Shown here: one piece after another, positions 23,270-35,840 of the stretch | How positions within the stretch are numbered: the first letter of the stretch is position 1 | Layout: every line of letters begins with the position of its first letter | DNA from: Meghimatium bilineatum | Taxonomy: Eukaryota > Mollusca > Gastropoda > Stylommatophora > Philomycidae | Length of the DNA: 64,000 bases | Assembly: GCA_034231615.1 (NCBI GenBank) | Contig: CM067304.1 | Location: 17,411,944-17,475,943, forward strand | Reading direction: 5' to 3' | Program-made: the position numbers and the translations under genes | The notes under the pieces: generated by a model | Database searches by the model: none | What the model saw: only the letters and a program-made list of their open reading frames with translations | Told to the model about the DNA's origin: nothing

Positions 23270-23535
23270 ATAATTTGAGATAAACAGTGTACAAGACAGA
23301 CTAAATCAGTGTTTCAACTATAAGATCTTTAAGAAAATAGACAAGGACAAGACAGACTAAATCGATGTTTCTATTGTAAGATCTTTATTAAGAAAATATA
23401 CAAGGACAAACATTGAAAAATAATAATGTCAGAAATGGGTACTTACTATTATTTTCAATGTTTATTCTCTCTTGTATATTTTCTTGATAAAGACCTTATG
23501 GTTGAAACATTTGTATGCTTTTATCTATAATTTTT
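23270..23535. repeat. Tandem and inverted repeat with hammerhead-like motif
   Basis: Two direct units (agacagactaaatc, then gtttcaact or gtttctatt, then aagatctttaagaaaat) start near 23295 and 23352, followed by an inverted unit at about 23450-23530 that folds back on the second. Each unit holds a motif of the form ttgataaagaccttatggtt followed by gaaac (on one strand or the other). Confidence 0.6.
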
Positions 23536-23559
23536 CTTGGGCGCCAGTTGGTCTGTTTG

Positions 23560-24380
23560 TGCTCAGTTAAACTGAACTACTTTGTGTTTTGAGTAAATCT
23601 TACTTTATAGAGTACAGCAGCAAGTTTTGTATCAACACCTGACCAATTGTTAGGCATGTAGTTCAGAAAGTTAAAGTTACTATATAAAACAGCTTTAAAA
23701 TTCTTTCATAGGGTGCATATATATATGGGTTTTTTAATCAAAATGTTCATGTGAAATGTTTGTTGTAATGGGAAATAAATAAATTAGAATGATTGCTCAC
23801 ATTTGTATGGATATTCTAAACTATATGATTTTTCTCCCGTGTAAATGACTTATGGTTTCAAACTACCATAAGAGTCTGTGAGTCTAGATGTCTAAATATT
23901 CTGAATTTGATCTATGCTCTAGATGACATCCATGGCTTGATATACGAAAGGACAAAGCACAGGCATCACAGGATGATGTGGCTGTTATTAAAAATAGCCA
24001 GGATTTGACTGGTCTTCTGTTGTATGCAAAAAGAGTTGTTTTGTGTTGGTTTCCATTCTCACGACGTGGTCAAACCATCTGGTTTGCTGTCCCGATGAGT
24101 CTTGACATGACATGGTTATATTTCTTTCCTGATATCTTAATTTCTCCATTTATCTCTTCTACTGACATTTATAGCTTTTCTCAAACATCTCATTTCACAC
24201 ATACTGTGATCTTTTCACTAGTGTCTTTGTCAAGGGCCATTGGTAACACAAGACTTGGTATAAAAACACTATCATAATTTTGTAACCATGCAGATTTGAT
24301 GGATGTTTGAGTATTGGTAAAGTCACAGCATTGGCTTTTTGAGAATAGAAGTAACAATAAAAGTAAATGGTCTGACAATA
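23560..24380. other. Intergenic DNA, unclassified
   Basis: The ORFs around 23978-24277 and 24190-24378 do not resemble a known family. The - strand text near 24050-24250 has a LINE-like feel but no diagnostic motif. Confidence 0.35.
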
Positions 24381-26720
24381 TTTTTTTTTATTGTAGTCTC
24401 AATACAAGTTGAGTACATGCACAGAAAAATAAGACACTAAGTACAACTGCTAGAAAATACATAGAGGGTAGACAAAAAAATAAAAGATCAAGAACCAGAC
24501 AAGAAATATCAGACTTGAACAGTGGTTTCCTCACAAAATGTGTATCACAAAATCAAATTGTTCATAACAAAAGTAATGTAAAAAAAATATCAGGATCATT
24601 AAAATGAAACAAATATTGTTCAATGATAAAAAAAAAGTTAACCTGTGGTCAAGTCGATAATTACCAAGATAGTGGCAAAAATGTACCTTAATGTGGGATA
24701 TAAAAAAAAAGATTGGACTATATCCTGCTAACCAGCAGGAATTTTAGAATGACCGCAGCCTAAGAAAACTACAGCCAATACAATATATGCAACTATGTTT
24801 TTGTTGTAAACTACAGCACAACTAATGCTTGGAGCTCAACCTCCATATTTATCCTATAACAAATATCTGACAGCACAGACAGACACAAAGTTGGGCCATC
24901 GACTTAAATAACGGCAACACAACACATTTCCATTATCTGGATTACATCCTGCTGGAAATCTAGTAGGTCCAATTTCATGCTACAATAGATATCCAGTGGG
25001 AGTTTGAGAATGAATGCAAAATCAAAATAACAAACAGTGGCAGTTGAACCTAATAGATATTTTCTCGTCCTATATCATCAAACAGAATAAATGATCTTGT
25101 CTGATTGACAACCTGGCAACGCCATTCACTGTCAAGTGATACAGACAAGACGTGTGCCTTGTACATAAGGTCATCAATGCAGCTTAGCACACATATGACT
25201 ACATAAATCATATAATTGTAAAAATCGATAAAGCATTGCTTAGTTTACAGAACTTGTCTCCAAGTGACAATCTTACACACAAAAATGTGAATATAATACA
25301 AAAAATATTGTGTGCTTCATAGTTTGATCCTTCTTCAACATTCAGAGCACAAAATGTTCTAAAGACTAGCTGATCAACATGAAGAAATTAGCACTCCCAG
25401 AAGGTGCACCAGTCAAGTTCATATAATAGTAAATGATTTCATCTAATATCTGACACAAAACATCTACATTACTGATAACAATTACTTTGATTTTAATTTA
25501 CCTTGTAGCTAATTTCTACTGACGCTAAGAAAGTCCAACATCTATAAACCGCATTCCTGAAATCTGACACTAACATACTTCATTCCAGTACCTACAAAAC
25601 TTCATACCTGACACAAGCCTCATTCAAGTAATATGCCTATACATACTCATACCTGGCATTAACAAACCCTATCCAAGTAATAATTTGCCTATAAAACCCC
25701 GTACTTGACACTAAAAAACCTCATCAAAGTAATTTGCCTATAAACTTCATACATGACCAACAAACTTCATCCTAGTAATTTGCCTATACAACCTCATCAA
25801 AGTAATTTATCTATAAAACTTCATACCTGACACTAACAAACCTCATTGAAGTACCTACAAAATATAATACCTGACTAACAAACCTCGTTGAAGTAATTTA
25901 CCTATAAAACCATAAACTTCATACCTAAACCTTATCTGTGACATCTAACAACAAAAATAACAAACTTTTGCCATACACAATATATTTCATCACTGCCATT
26001 ATCTGGATGCCAGACATGGGTCAAGTTTGTGTGGACAAGCCATCACACACTACTCTATAACCGTGACAAAAATCAAATTTAAAAAAAGGTGTGATCTGTG
26101 GTTTAAGTGATAAGATATGAATTCTGATACTGGCATTATTCTATGTACAATTATTAAACATGTTATATAATAATATCACTTTGATCAAAAATATGGGTTG
26201 CTATACACTCACACACAACAGATAGGATACATTAACAACAATCATGAACAGAAAGATAGGGATTCATCACTTGGTCAGTTCAAGCCATATTACATGTTGT
26301 TTGTCTCTTGTTTAGATCAGATTAAGTTATATTAAAAGCTGACTATAATATATTTTGAGGAACGCTGTAGGTTAGTTGATAGTGATGCTTACTATCACTG
26401 GGTTACAAGCGTGTCATGTTAGAAACTATGGATTGAAAAATATGGTTGTAATTTCCCTCCTTCAGTCGACCCAACTGTAAATAGGTTCTGACGCATGGGT
26501 TGGGGAAGGTAAACACAGCAAAGAAAGGGAACTGGTCACACCACATAATAGTTGCTGCGGCGTAGGATATGAAAGTTATCTTCGTCCCTGACGGCAGATT
26601 GCTGCCATGGGATCTACCTTTACTTTATAATATATCTAGAATGTCTTTTTTTTTCTCCAGACTGTGGCCTCATTTTGGGACAATTGTTTTCTCTGGGACC
26701 TAAACTAATGTTCTTCAGAC
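24380..26720. repeat. Low-repeat intergenic DNA with tandem repeat at 25500-25930 and R fragments
   Basis: From about 25500, units of roughly 48-50 bp built on cctataaaacttcatacctg and acactaacaaacctcat repeat about eight times with drift. R-family SINE-like 3' ends occur at about 24714-24780 and 24880-25040. The rest is AT-rich without coding signal. Confidence 0.55.
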
Positions 26721-26892
26721 AGTGAAATCCCTCATAGTGCATTCTTTTATAATAATTTCTATCTTTCAATACTTTTTAAAATCCCCAATTATTTTTTTCT
26801 CCTTTATTATTTATACTGTAGATGACATAATTCTGTTATTACATAAATATGTCGTCTGTCTGGAGCAAGTTGTTATAATGGGATTTTAGTGT
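26720..26892. mobile_element. Short pogo/mariner-like MITE
   Basis: Ends cagtgaaatccc and gggattttagtg form a terminal inverted repeat. Copies: 57279-57444 (complete), 28774-28873 and 38884-38974 (partial). End sequence and TA-rich flanks fit the Tc1/mariner superfamily, pogo-like; no transposase. Confidence 0.6.
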
Positions 26893-27282
26893 ATATATCT
26901 TGCAAAATTTTGGTGAATTACCGTCCTGCACATCCCCAACCTCTTTGAGGGGTAATATGCCTGGCCCATATTGACAACCACTTGTTCTAGATAGATCAAG
27001 TTATATTTAAGTTGTCCATCTATATTTATAATACTGTCTCATCAGGTCACAATGCTGGCTCTAATGAATTGGCCAAGAATATCTGACAGACATATCCACT
27101 TTTAAGCATTTATTCACCACAGCATTCTTCCAGTATGGTTTCAGACAGCCACGTCTCACCTAAATTTCCAGCACCTTTAAAAATATTTCCATGGTGAAAG
27201 GGTGAGCATCCTTTTTAACCAATAACTGCAACATTGCAGCAAACAAGATCACACTCTACCATTGCTCTTCTTCATGTGACAT

Positions 27283-27460
27283 ATTCTTTCCAGAATGTAG
27301 TATTCTTTATGGATGTTCTAAACTCCTCACAAATCTAGGCAAGTTGACATGCTGCAACTAAGGGCATGTTTAAACAACGAGATATCTTATCCATCATCAT
27401 CTTGGGTGGCCCTACCCATTACAGTCACCATACCTTCCGTTAACTTTTTCGTGCTGTTAT
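27283..27460 (-). mobile_element. LINE family A 3' end, antisense
   Basis: Terminal sequence atgtgacatattctttccag matches the 3' ends at 1350 and 3010 in antisense. Diverged; no open frame. Confidence 0.6.
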
Positions 27461-27469
27461 GCATATACA

Positions 27470-28470
27470 GCTAAAAAAATCTCTACTTTCTTGTGATACT
27501 GTTATCTTCAATGTTAATTGTTCTTAAACACTTTGTATGTCTTTTTTCTGTGTCTTATTTTTTCATCCACTATCATTGCTATTATTTTGTTTAAAAATAA
27601 CTGCAGATGGATGTAACAAGTGACCACGATTGAATATATAAAGTGAATAAGCAGTTATGTCACAAGTGTACATCAACGAATAACCTTATATTTATCTGGA
27701 AACTTCCAGTTTTGTTTTACATTCAATTACAATTAAAAATATTTTACTTCTAAATATAGCATCCAATCAAAATCAAGCATGGGCTGAGTAGCATAAAAAA
27801 TAAATGATTATACACAGCAAATTCCATTAGTGAAAATGTGACAGCAGTGCAATCTCACATCACAGATTGACAAACTTTGAGACATTATAAATAGATATAT
27901 ATATCTACAATGAATAGTCACAGATCAATTTGATTAATAACACATGCAGGGGCAAAAAAATCGTTGTTGTTGGCAGGAATCTTGAACTTTCATTGACAAT
28001 CTAGTTAGTGACTCAATTCATTGCTTGAAGTCTCGATGCTAACCAGAAACACATGATACGGATCAAGAGTGATCTGCTTATTATAACTTTCTGGATCTCT
28101 GTGGGAGAAGAGTTATTGAGTTGGCCTCATAATCACAATTTGAGCAAAACAGTTTGAGGTTTCAGACATAAAGAGATCAACCGTCCGCAATGCAGTGGCA
28201 AAGATAATGAGTGTATCAGTGGTGTCTAAAAATGTCAAGAGGAGACCAGGGGTGTGAGAAGGAATGCAGAGGAAGAGGATAAATTATATTTTATTTCATC
28301 GACAAATGTGTTCTGTTGTTGTTCGTTCCCAGTTTGAATTGTCTACACAGTCATACTGTAACTCTAAAAGGAAACTGAAAGGTTTAGATCTGCAATGAAT
28401 ACCACAGAATTGTTCCCCCAGGCTCCCTTCCCATTCAAAGTGTGTTCATATATTGATAGCTAAATGAACA
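27470..28470. other. Intergenic DNA, no feature seen
   Basis: AT-rich, without recognised genes or element borders. Confidence 0.4.
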
Positions 28471-28479
28471 TCCGGTTAA

Positions 28480-28755
28480 ACGGTCACAAACGTGAAGAAT
28501 TTACCATCTTCAAATATCTCGCGTCACAAATATTTGATGATGGCAACTTGGGAAATGAGATTACGTTAAGACTCAATCAAGATTGCAATGGCTGCCATGT
28601 CAAGGTTGAATATGATTTGGAAAAGTAAGATCAGTATAACAGTAAAGATTAATCTATTCAGATTGCTAGAGCTAAGTATACTTTTATATGGATGTGAACG
28701 TTGGACACTCAATGAAGAAACAGAAAGAAGCATTCATGCTTTTGAAGTTTGTGAA
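28480..28755 (+). mobile_element. LINE RT fragment
   Basis: Two frames read FTIFKYLASQIFDDGNLGN, then MAAMSRLNMIWKSKISITV and LSILLYGCERWTLNEETER, the segment just before the RT C-terminus of a common LINE group. It stops abruptly at HAFEV, where a pogo-like MITE fragment (28774-28873) begins. Confidence 0.75.
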
Positions 28756-28773
28756 GAATTAGTTATGTTGCCC

Positions 28774-28873
28774 CCGGCTACCCTATTGTTTGTACTGTAT
28801 ATAGTGAGAATTCCAGTTATTACACAGACATATTGTCGGTCCGGACCAAGTTGTTATAATGGAATTTGATTGT
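28774..28873. mobile_element. Partial pogo-like MITE
   Basis: Right half matching 26800-26892 and 57380-57444 (ccggaccaagttgttataat and the terminal ggaatttgattg). Confidence 0.55.
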
Positions 28874-28874
28874 A

Positions 28875-29395
28875 TATGTTAGGTTTAACTAATTATAGGA
28901 GGTACTCTGTTACATGACACAAGCATCCTTACAACACTATATTTATAATTTGATACATTTCTTATCTAATAATATATATATATATATAATGTATATGTAT
29001 ATGTAAAAATTGTAGGAAATGTGAAAGGGGCAGGTACACATATCAAAATGACACACATATAAAAATATAATTGTTAGTAAGGTACCTATAATACAACTTT
29101 GTTATTTGTGTACAGAGTGCAATATTGAGCATGGGTAATGGAGAAGAGCACCGATTAGATGTGAGCTTGGAGTGCTCACTGATTGGTTGTAAGAATGAAG
29201 TGTTTAGCTGTAAGCTTAAAATATTTAGTGATTGGCTGTAAGCGTGATGTGTTTAGTGATTGGCTGTATGCTTAAAATATTTAGTGATTCGCTGTTAGCG
29301 TGATGTGTTTAGTGATTGGCTGTAAGCAAGTGTTCTGATTCAATGATTTATTAATAATGGAAGCATACACTGTAAAGGACATTCAAGAGCAAATT
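28875..29395. repeat. Microsatellite and 40-bp tandem repeat
   Basis: (ta)n near 28972-29002. From 29190 to 29335, gtgtttagtgattggctgta alternates with aaaatatttagtgattggct in about four units. Confidence 0.7.
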
Positions 29396-29590
29396 ACAAT
29401 CTTCCACATTGGACAGGACACATCATATCCTGCAATACACTAAACCAGTTAAGGGAGGAGTACTGACCCACAGAGACAGATGTCTACAGAAAGCTGTATG
29501 GGAGCACTGAGGAGCTTTCAAATACAACATTTATTATGAAAACTGGACTTGCTGTGTAGACATGTTAAACTGTGAATGAGAAAAAGAACA
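29395..29590 (+). mobile_element. LINE family B 3' fragment
   Basis: Nearly the same text as 6340-6490 (cagaaagctgtatgggagca and ctgtgtagacatgt) ending in an A/G-rich tail. Confidence 0.7.
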
Positions 29591-29959
29591 ATTGTTGAAT
29601 TTTTAGGCACCACTGATATGTCGAATCATATTACCAGTGCAATATGCTAATACAACCAAGCTGTGTTCATGAGGTCAGCCCACACTATCAATTCTACATC
29701 TAAATCGAACAATGATTTGTTAATCAGACAAAATGACTTAGAAAGCAATATTAGCAAAGATGGCGAAGTAAACCTGGGATGATAATGTTAAAAGATTTCT
29801 TTTCAACAATCCGATCAGGACAGAATTTGATAGCATCTTTGCCTTGATTATAATAATTAGTTGAATCAGATCTTGAACTACTGTATACAACAAATACCAA
29901 CAATTGACTGGATTTCATTCTTAGAAAATAACAAGATAACTTCCATTGTTTTAGTTTCT

Positions 29960-30050
29960 GTTCACATATAATGGAAGCAACAGTGGTTAGTGCACATGTT
30001 CCCTAGTTCAATAGTCACAGTTGGATTCGAACTTGCTATGGGAACAAGAA
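29960..30050 (+). repeat. tRNA-derived SINE head
   Basis: A box (agtggttagtgcacatg) and B box (ggattcgaac) in tRNA spacing, ending in an A-rich run. A different tRNA-like head from 3945. Confidence 0.5.
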
Positions 30051-30184
30051 AAAAAAACAACAAATATACCATCAATCAGGTTTCTGCATGGATCTCACAC
30101 TGATATCTGTAATTTGTAGTAAAAAGTGAATGCGGTTATGTAACTATTCTTGCTTCTTGGAATATCTCATTTCATCTCTATCCC

Positions 30185-30485
30185 GTATAAATAACCAAAA
30201 TGTCAGAGGATATCTGACAAGGTGGAGAGTGCTGCAGTAATACAACCAAGAAAGTGATAAATACTAAGTTGATATAATAATGTTACTATATGATCTATCA
30301 AATAAAACATAAATAAGTTTTTTTAAAAATACAATACAAAATAATAAAAAAGGAACAAGGACTTTTTCAAAAAGGTCTTTGTTCCTTTTAAAAAAAAATT
30401 GTTATTTCTTTTTTACTTGATAGATTATATAGTAAAATTATTACATCAACTTAGTATTTATTGCTTCTCTATCCAATCTTGTGTA
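30185..30485. repeat. Fold-back element
   Basis: Outer arms 30253-30300 and 30413-30466 are inverted copies (ataaatactaagttgat / atcaacttagtatttat). Inner arms 30346-30365 and 30369-30389 pair around a very short loop (aaggaacaaggac / gtctttgttcctt). The outer left part matches 9345-9450. Confidence 0.75.
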
Positions 30486-30794
30486 CTCTGTAAACAAAAG
30501 ACACCACAAATATGAATTTTGAGACTTGAGTTTGAAACTGTGAGCATGAGTGTCAAGCAAAGTTGCTATCTAAACACATAAACTATATTCATATAAATCG
30601 ATGTGTATAATATTCCCTGTGCAAGAAACAATTAAAGCAATAGTCAACAGCAAATGTATAAGAAGTTGAAACATGAACATCAAAGAACACAACAAGCTAG
30701 ACTATGGATATAACTAACACAGAAAACAAGACAAATCAGGGGGGAGAACAATCAATAAAACAATTACAAGATAAACAACAAAATAAAACTTTCG

Positions 30795-31046
30795 CACTTT
30801 ACTGACCAAATTTGATAGTCATAGAATTTCTGTTATATACCCTTTGTGACAACTTCGACGATGGTCAAAACAGTTATGATACTTCCAAAATATGGTAACC
30901 TTAGCAATACTAAAAATAGCTCATCCCTGCTATGCAGATGGAAATAGAAAATGCAGCACCAATGAAATAGTCTCTGCGTTGTTTGTGAGTAAATCTTTAA
31001 AAATACCAATTTCTAGTAGGTGATACTTTGTGATATATAGACAATT

Positions 31047-31078
<32 letters not shown>

Positions 31079-31272
31079 ATATAAATCCACGCCCAGCATT
31101 ATAAATAGAATATAATGAGCTTTGAAATTCATTCAGAAAATGTAAAACATTCACTATGACACAGAAAATGTCAAAGCCCTCTGATGTGAGTTGAATTTCA
31201 TACAGATTTTTAGATGGAAATGTCTAGAAAATTTGTGAATGCCCTTGGTAACAGGCACTGGTCAATGAAATG
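30795..31272. mobile_element. TTAA transposon family 1, copy C
   Basis: 478 bp, starting cactttactgaccaaattt and ending cactggtcaatgaaatg before TTAA at 31273-31276; the left TTAA has decayed to TTCG. Interior matches the family 1 copies at 17899 and 33595 (attcagaaaat...atgacacagaaaat). Contains a (tc)n(ta)n tract near 31048-31078. Confidence 0.8.
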
Positions 31273-31329
31273 TTAAAATGATACCCCTGTAAAGTTCTGT
31301 GACACACACACACAAAATGAGTTTCCATA

Positions 31330-31505
31330 ATGAGCACCCCGAGACAGCAGAGCATATTCTTCAGGAATATGAAAATACTGAAGCACATACACTGGCCCAG
31401 AGAAACAACAGTAGAAGAAATATGAGCTACAAAACACAGCTGAGTTTATAGATGAAATAAAACTTCAGATATGAGCATGTTCCAGGCGAACAAAAGAGGA
31501 AGAAG
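31330..31505 (+). mobile_element. LINE family B 3' fragment
   Basis: Reads gcatattcttcaggaatatg to gagcatgttccaggcgaac plus a GA-rich tail, parallel to positions 110-290. Diverged. Confidence 0.6.
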
Positions 31506-31589
31506 ACTAAATCAAATACTTTAATGACATTCGTGATTGAACAAGATTTGCACCAAATATGCACACCTTGTTTTTGTGTCCCTTCCCAA

Positions 31590-31730
31590 ACTCCCACCGG
31601 ATCTGTCTAATATAGCAGAACAATTATTCTACAAGATTTCTAGCAATATGTAGTCCAGAGAAAGGAAATGAACCATGTCGCATTTTTTAAAGCCAATTGC
31701 CCGACACATCCAACTTCAGCATTGGTAACT
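31590..31730 (-). repeat. R-family SINE-like repeat, diverged
   Basis: Antisense match to the R 3' region (aactcccaccggatctgtct, tatgtagtccagagaaagga, gcccgacacatccaacttca). Confidence 0.55.
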
Positions 31731-33040
31731 AATACATTTAGTATTTTTATCACCTCCACTGAAAGTTGGATGTCTGTCGCCATATTGATAGTATGAGTTA
31801 TCAGCCGTACAAGAGAACTGGTGGAGAAGATTTGCTTGCCGACAGCAAATCTCTTCATCCAGGATAGGCGCAATCTACCTACTTCTTTGGGTGATAAACG
31901 CAATGGCAGAGAGTCAAACACAGACTTCATCTGGCAATGTATTGGAAATCCATTACAGATGGATGAGAAATGCATAGGTCAAATTCCAGATCCCCAATAT
32001 GCCTGACAAAGCAGCACATTATCTAGGAAGGTGTATCAACCCTGAGTCTAGTTTGACTGCCACTGTGGCTTATACAGAAGCAATTAAGTCAGGGACCTAG
32101 GGACAGTAAGGGTGGTAATGGAATGATCTTCCTACACGAGGAATAGCTTGCTGGCTGCAAAACACCTCATCAGAGGAAAGACACATGGTGACCCAGGCAA
32201 ACTATTGGCTTGCCTCGTGAAATGTACCTTCTCTGAGCGGAAAGCTCCTCAACAGGCATTGCACTAAGCAAAAATCTGAGGTCTCCTGGGTATGAAATAA
32301 AATTCATAGAAACCACTCTACTGCACATAGGAAGTAAGCTAGTCGTCCACAATTCCTGGGGATAGCAACCAACCAACCCAATACAATTCTGATTCATGAA
32401 ACAAATCTGGGGAATAACAGTCATTTCATAAAAAAAAGCTACTGTTCCTTATGAAACTATGAAAAATTTCAACAGTTGCCATTTTAAAATGAATTTTTGG
32501 TACTTTATTACAAAGACATGAAGTGCAAAAGTGTTCCAAACCGAGCTCCATACAAAATATCGGTGGAGTTATCACAAGCGTGCAGTGACATGATATATTT
32601 ATATTTCTTTCAACAGAAGCAGTATTATTATGTCTATTATTATGATGCACACATTATGTAGAATATTATGTCATTGCACACTTTTGACAGTTATGTTCCT
32701 CCGAAGAGCGCTAAAATCTTTCGATAGACTGCGTATGTTGTCCAGTCTAAAAATCCACAAAGTGCACTGAATGATTAACAGTTTTGTGTCTTATGCCGTT
32801 TAATGTTCTGACTGCACCATACACCAATTTATGATATAACAGGAGGACTTCTTTATTGCTATTAGCCGAGACACTGCAGCAGATGATAGTCATGAGTCAC
32901 TCGCAGGTGACATATACCATAAACATTTATCGTACAGAGATCTGTTTGACCAATGATTCTATTTAGTAACTGGGCTTTAAAGTAGAACCACATTTTTATC
33001 GAAAGTTCCTAAATATTCTTGGTTATGGGAGATTAGTATG
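31730..33040. other. Intergenic DNA, unclassified
   Basis: Short ORFs on both strands (for example 31640-31975, 31821-32006, 32170-32424) show no family resemblance or splice context. No repeat border recognised. Confidence 0.4.
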
Positions 33041-33045
33041 CTGTT

Positions 33046-33260
33046 TTATTAAGGAAGCCGCATTAGCGCACTGGCTTCGCATATGAGTGGTCCTGGATTC
33101 ATTTCCCAGTTGAGGCAGAAATGTTTTTCAGATCGCAACGGCTCCCGGGTCGACCCTGCCTTAAACATTGCTGGATTAATCCGGGAAGTAAAGACTTAGA
33201 GGGAGAGGAGATGGCTACCGCCTTCATTTGCAGAGCCTCTGAAATGTGACCATTACTCGA
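33046..33260 (+). repeat. tRNA-derived SINE
   Basis: The head gaagccgcattagcgcactg has an A-box form; the B-box-like tcctggattcatttccc is degenerate. The body (caacggctcccgggtcgacc and following) was not seen elsewhere in the window. Confidence 0.55.
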
Positions 33261-33436
33261 ATTGTTCGATGAGATAGTAAATTGATTGACATTGTAGGAC
33301 TAGGAAAATATAGTCAATGCAACGCAGGCACTGTCAGCATACCCTTCACCATCCGTTGAAAAAGATGGAACGCCTATGGGAATGCCCAGAGTCTACCGCC
33401 ACCAGTTGAGATAATCACTAGCATGCTCTAAAATGC

Positions 33437-33456
33437 TGGTCAGCAAAGTGTTAATT
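33437..33456. repeat. Solitary end of TTAA transposon family 1
   Basis: gctggtcagcaaagtgttaa is the exact right terminus plus TTAA of family 1, 135 bp before copy B. No matching body could be traced on its left. Confidence 0.6.
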
Positions 33457-33594
33457 GACTAAATATAGCATGAAATAGAATTAAACATTCCAATAAATAT
33501 GAAAAACTGCTCAAGATGACAAGAATACTAATTGCACATTCTACCTATGTCTGATAACAATCTTACAATAACAGATAGCACTGCAGCCATTTAA

Positions 33595-34083
33595 TACTTT
33601 GCTGACCAGCAATCCTAAGTGCACTTATCTCCCATTGCCAAGGGCGGCTACACATTTTTCAGACATCCACAACCCTGTATTTATAAATCCATATAAAACT
33701 GAGCTCACATCATAGAGCTTTGAAATTTTCTGTGTCATAAGGAATGTTTGTATTTTCTGAATGACTGACTTTGATATTTTCTGTGTCATGAATGTTTGTA
33801 TTTTGTAAGCCCCCACAGTTATTTAGCACCAAAATCGTAATGCTGGCAGTGGATTTACATTACATTCTATATATCACAAAAATCTCACCTTCCCAAAAAA
33901 ATGTTCTATATCCGATTATTATACAATATAACTCATAAGAGATAATTGAGACTTTCGTGGGTGCCACCATTTTGGAAGGACATACTATCGCTAAGTATTT
34001 CTGAAGTATCATAATCGTCGAAGTTGGTCATTAAGGGTATATAATGGATATTTGACAACCGCCAAATTTGGTCAGGTAAAGTG
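33595..34083. mobile_element. TTAA transposon family 1, copy B
   Basis: 489 bp, opposite orientation to copies A and C, flanked by TTAA at 33591-33594 and 34084-34087. Termini tactttgctgaccagc and ggtcaggtaaagtg. ORFs inside are chance. Confidence 0.88.
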
Positions 34084-34089
34084 TTAACT

Positions 34090-34900
34090 TCACAAATTCA
34101 TGCTGTCTGAAAGTCAGTAAGTAATCCAAACTGCATCACAGTTCATCTGCCCCATTATGACAATAAATTTAAAAAAATGGCAAGCTAGACAAAAGCTGAG
34201 GACTACAACCATAGACTGTATAATAAAATTCAATAAATAAAATAGAAAACACAAAATGTCAAAGATTAACAAGGTGTATATGTATATCCATGATTTGACT
34301 TAGTTATCATAAATGACTCACACAAATGCCATCTTTCAAAATGCTCTCATAAATATGTCAATTAGATTATTCAATTTCACATGTACATTAAAAAAAAAAA
34401 TCTTTTACCAATACAATCACAAATTATTACATGCAAGAATGAGCAATTGTGAAGATAAAAAAAAATTCAATACTTTAGAGGTGACCATATAAAAAATGCA
34501 AATGAGAGTTTAACCATACTTTAGAAAAAATATCTTGATGGGTCTGACTGAGGTATGTGGTGGTTGAAAAGAGTTGACAAAGTAGTGCAGAGATGGTTGA
34601 GTTTGTCTCCGTCATGGACATTGTTTACTTTTTTGTTGATATAATGTCAATAAAAGATGCAATAATTCTACACAACTGTCAATGGTTGTATGACCTTATT
34701 TGTCTTGACAGTCTGAAGCAAACTTGTGTGCTGAATAGAGTGGGCATGTCGATCAGTCCTGCTCATGGCTAAACCTGCTGATCCACAATAATTTTAGAAG
34801 CATGGGACAATTACATTGCTGGACTGTTGTTCTTTGTTGATGTCTTCATCTCCACTGCTGATTATATGACAATGAAAGAGAAGAATTCCGTGAGGACATC
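34090..34900. other. Intergenic DNA, no feature seen
   Basis: A-rich tracts only; no coding or repeat signal recognised. Confidence 0.4.
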
Positions 34901-35560
34901 AGGATCGGGTGATAGTAACAACATCAGAAAAACAACTACAGATACAAATAGACAGACTACACCAAACTCGTAAAGCCCTTAATACGGAAATAAAGACAGA
35001 AGTAATGAACTTAGGAAGAAACATCACTATTTATATTGAAAACCAAAGACGTAACCAGGTGACGAGTTTACTTACTTAGAAAGCAATATAACAGCAGAAG
35101 GGAGGAGTAATAAAGGAGTACACATCTGATGCAGTAGAGCATATCAAGCTCTAGGACAGATGACACCAATACTAAAAAACAAATATGTAGATTTAAACAC
35201 CAAAATGACATTGTTCAAGACGATTTTTGTATCAACACTAAGCTACCAATGTCAAACGTGGACAACGACAGCGCAAGACAAAAGTAAACCCGTGACAACC
35301 GAAATGGCATGTTTGTACAGAATCTTAGGAATATCACTAAGAGAAAGAATAAAGAACGATGACATTAGGAAAAAAGCTGGTGCAACGCCGATACTAGAAT
35401 ACATTAAGAGACAGCAGATCAAATGGTCTTCACATGTCATCAGACTACTACAAGATAGTGTTTCCCAACAAGTGATGCTACACAGATAGAACGGCCATAG
35501 ACCTAGGGAGAGACCATGAAAGCATTGGACCACCGAAATATGGGAGGCAACAAGTATCTC
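34900..35560 (+). mobile_element. LINE family F fragment
   Basis: 109-codon open frame: MTPILKNKYVDLNTKMTLF, ACLYRILGISLRERIKNDD, GATPILEYIKRQQIKWSSH. Upstream, in other frames, FTYLESNITAEG. Same family as 21025-22215. Confidence 0.8.
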
Positions 35561-35840
35561 GATATATATATCTATATATATATAGCGCAGGCGATATATC
35601 CATATGGCTATCTCCATATGGGATCAGTGTATAGATAGATATACAGTTCTCGTATGTCCTAGCACCATTACAGTTCTCATATGTCCTAGCACTGCAACAC
35701 TTCTCATGTCCTAGCACCACTACAGTTCTCAGCTGTTTTAACACCACTACAGTTCTCGGATGTCCTAGCACCACTACATTTTAGGGACATTCTAGCACAA
35801 TTACATTTTCTGGATGACTTAGCACAAGCCGGCTATAAAT
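35560..35840. repeat. (ta)n tract and ~27-bp tandem repeat
   Basis: Units of the form atgtcctagcaccattacag plus ttctc repeat about seven times from 35646 to 35830. The long - strand ORF here is a repeat artefact. Confidence 0.75.

Noticed and set aside
31640..32424. Cluster of short ORFs on both strands as a possible gene
   Set aside because: No shared reading frame, splice logic or family motif; partly overlaps an R repeat.
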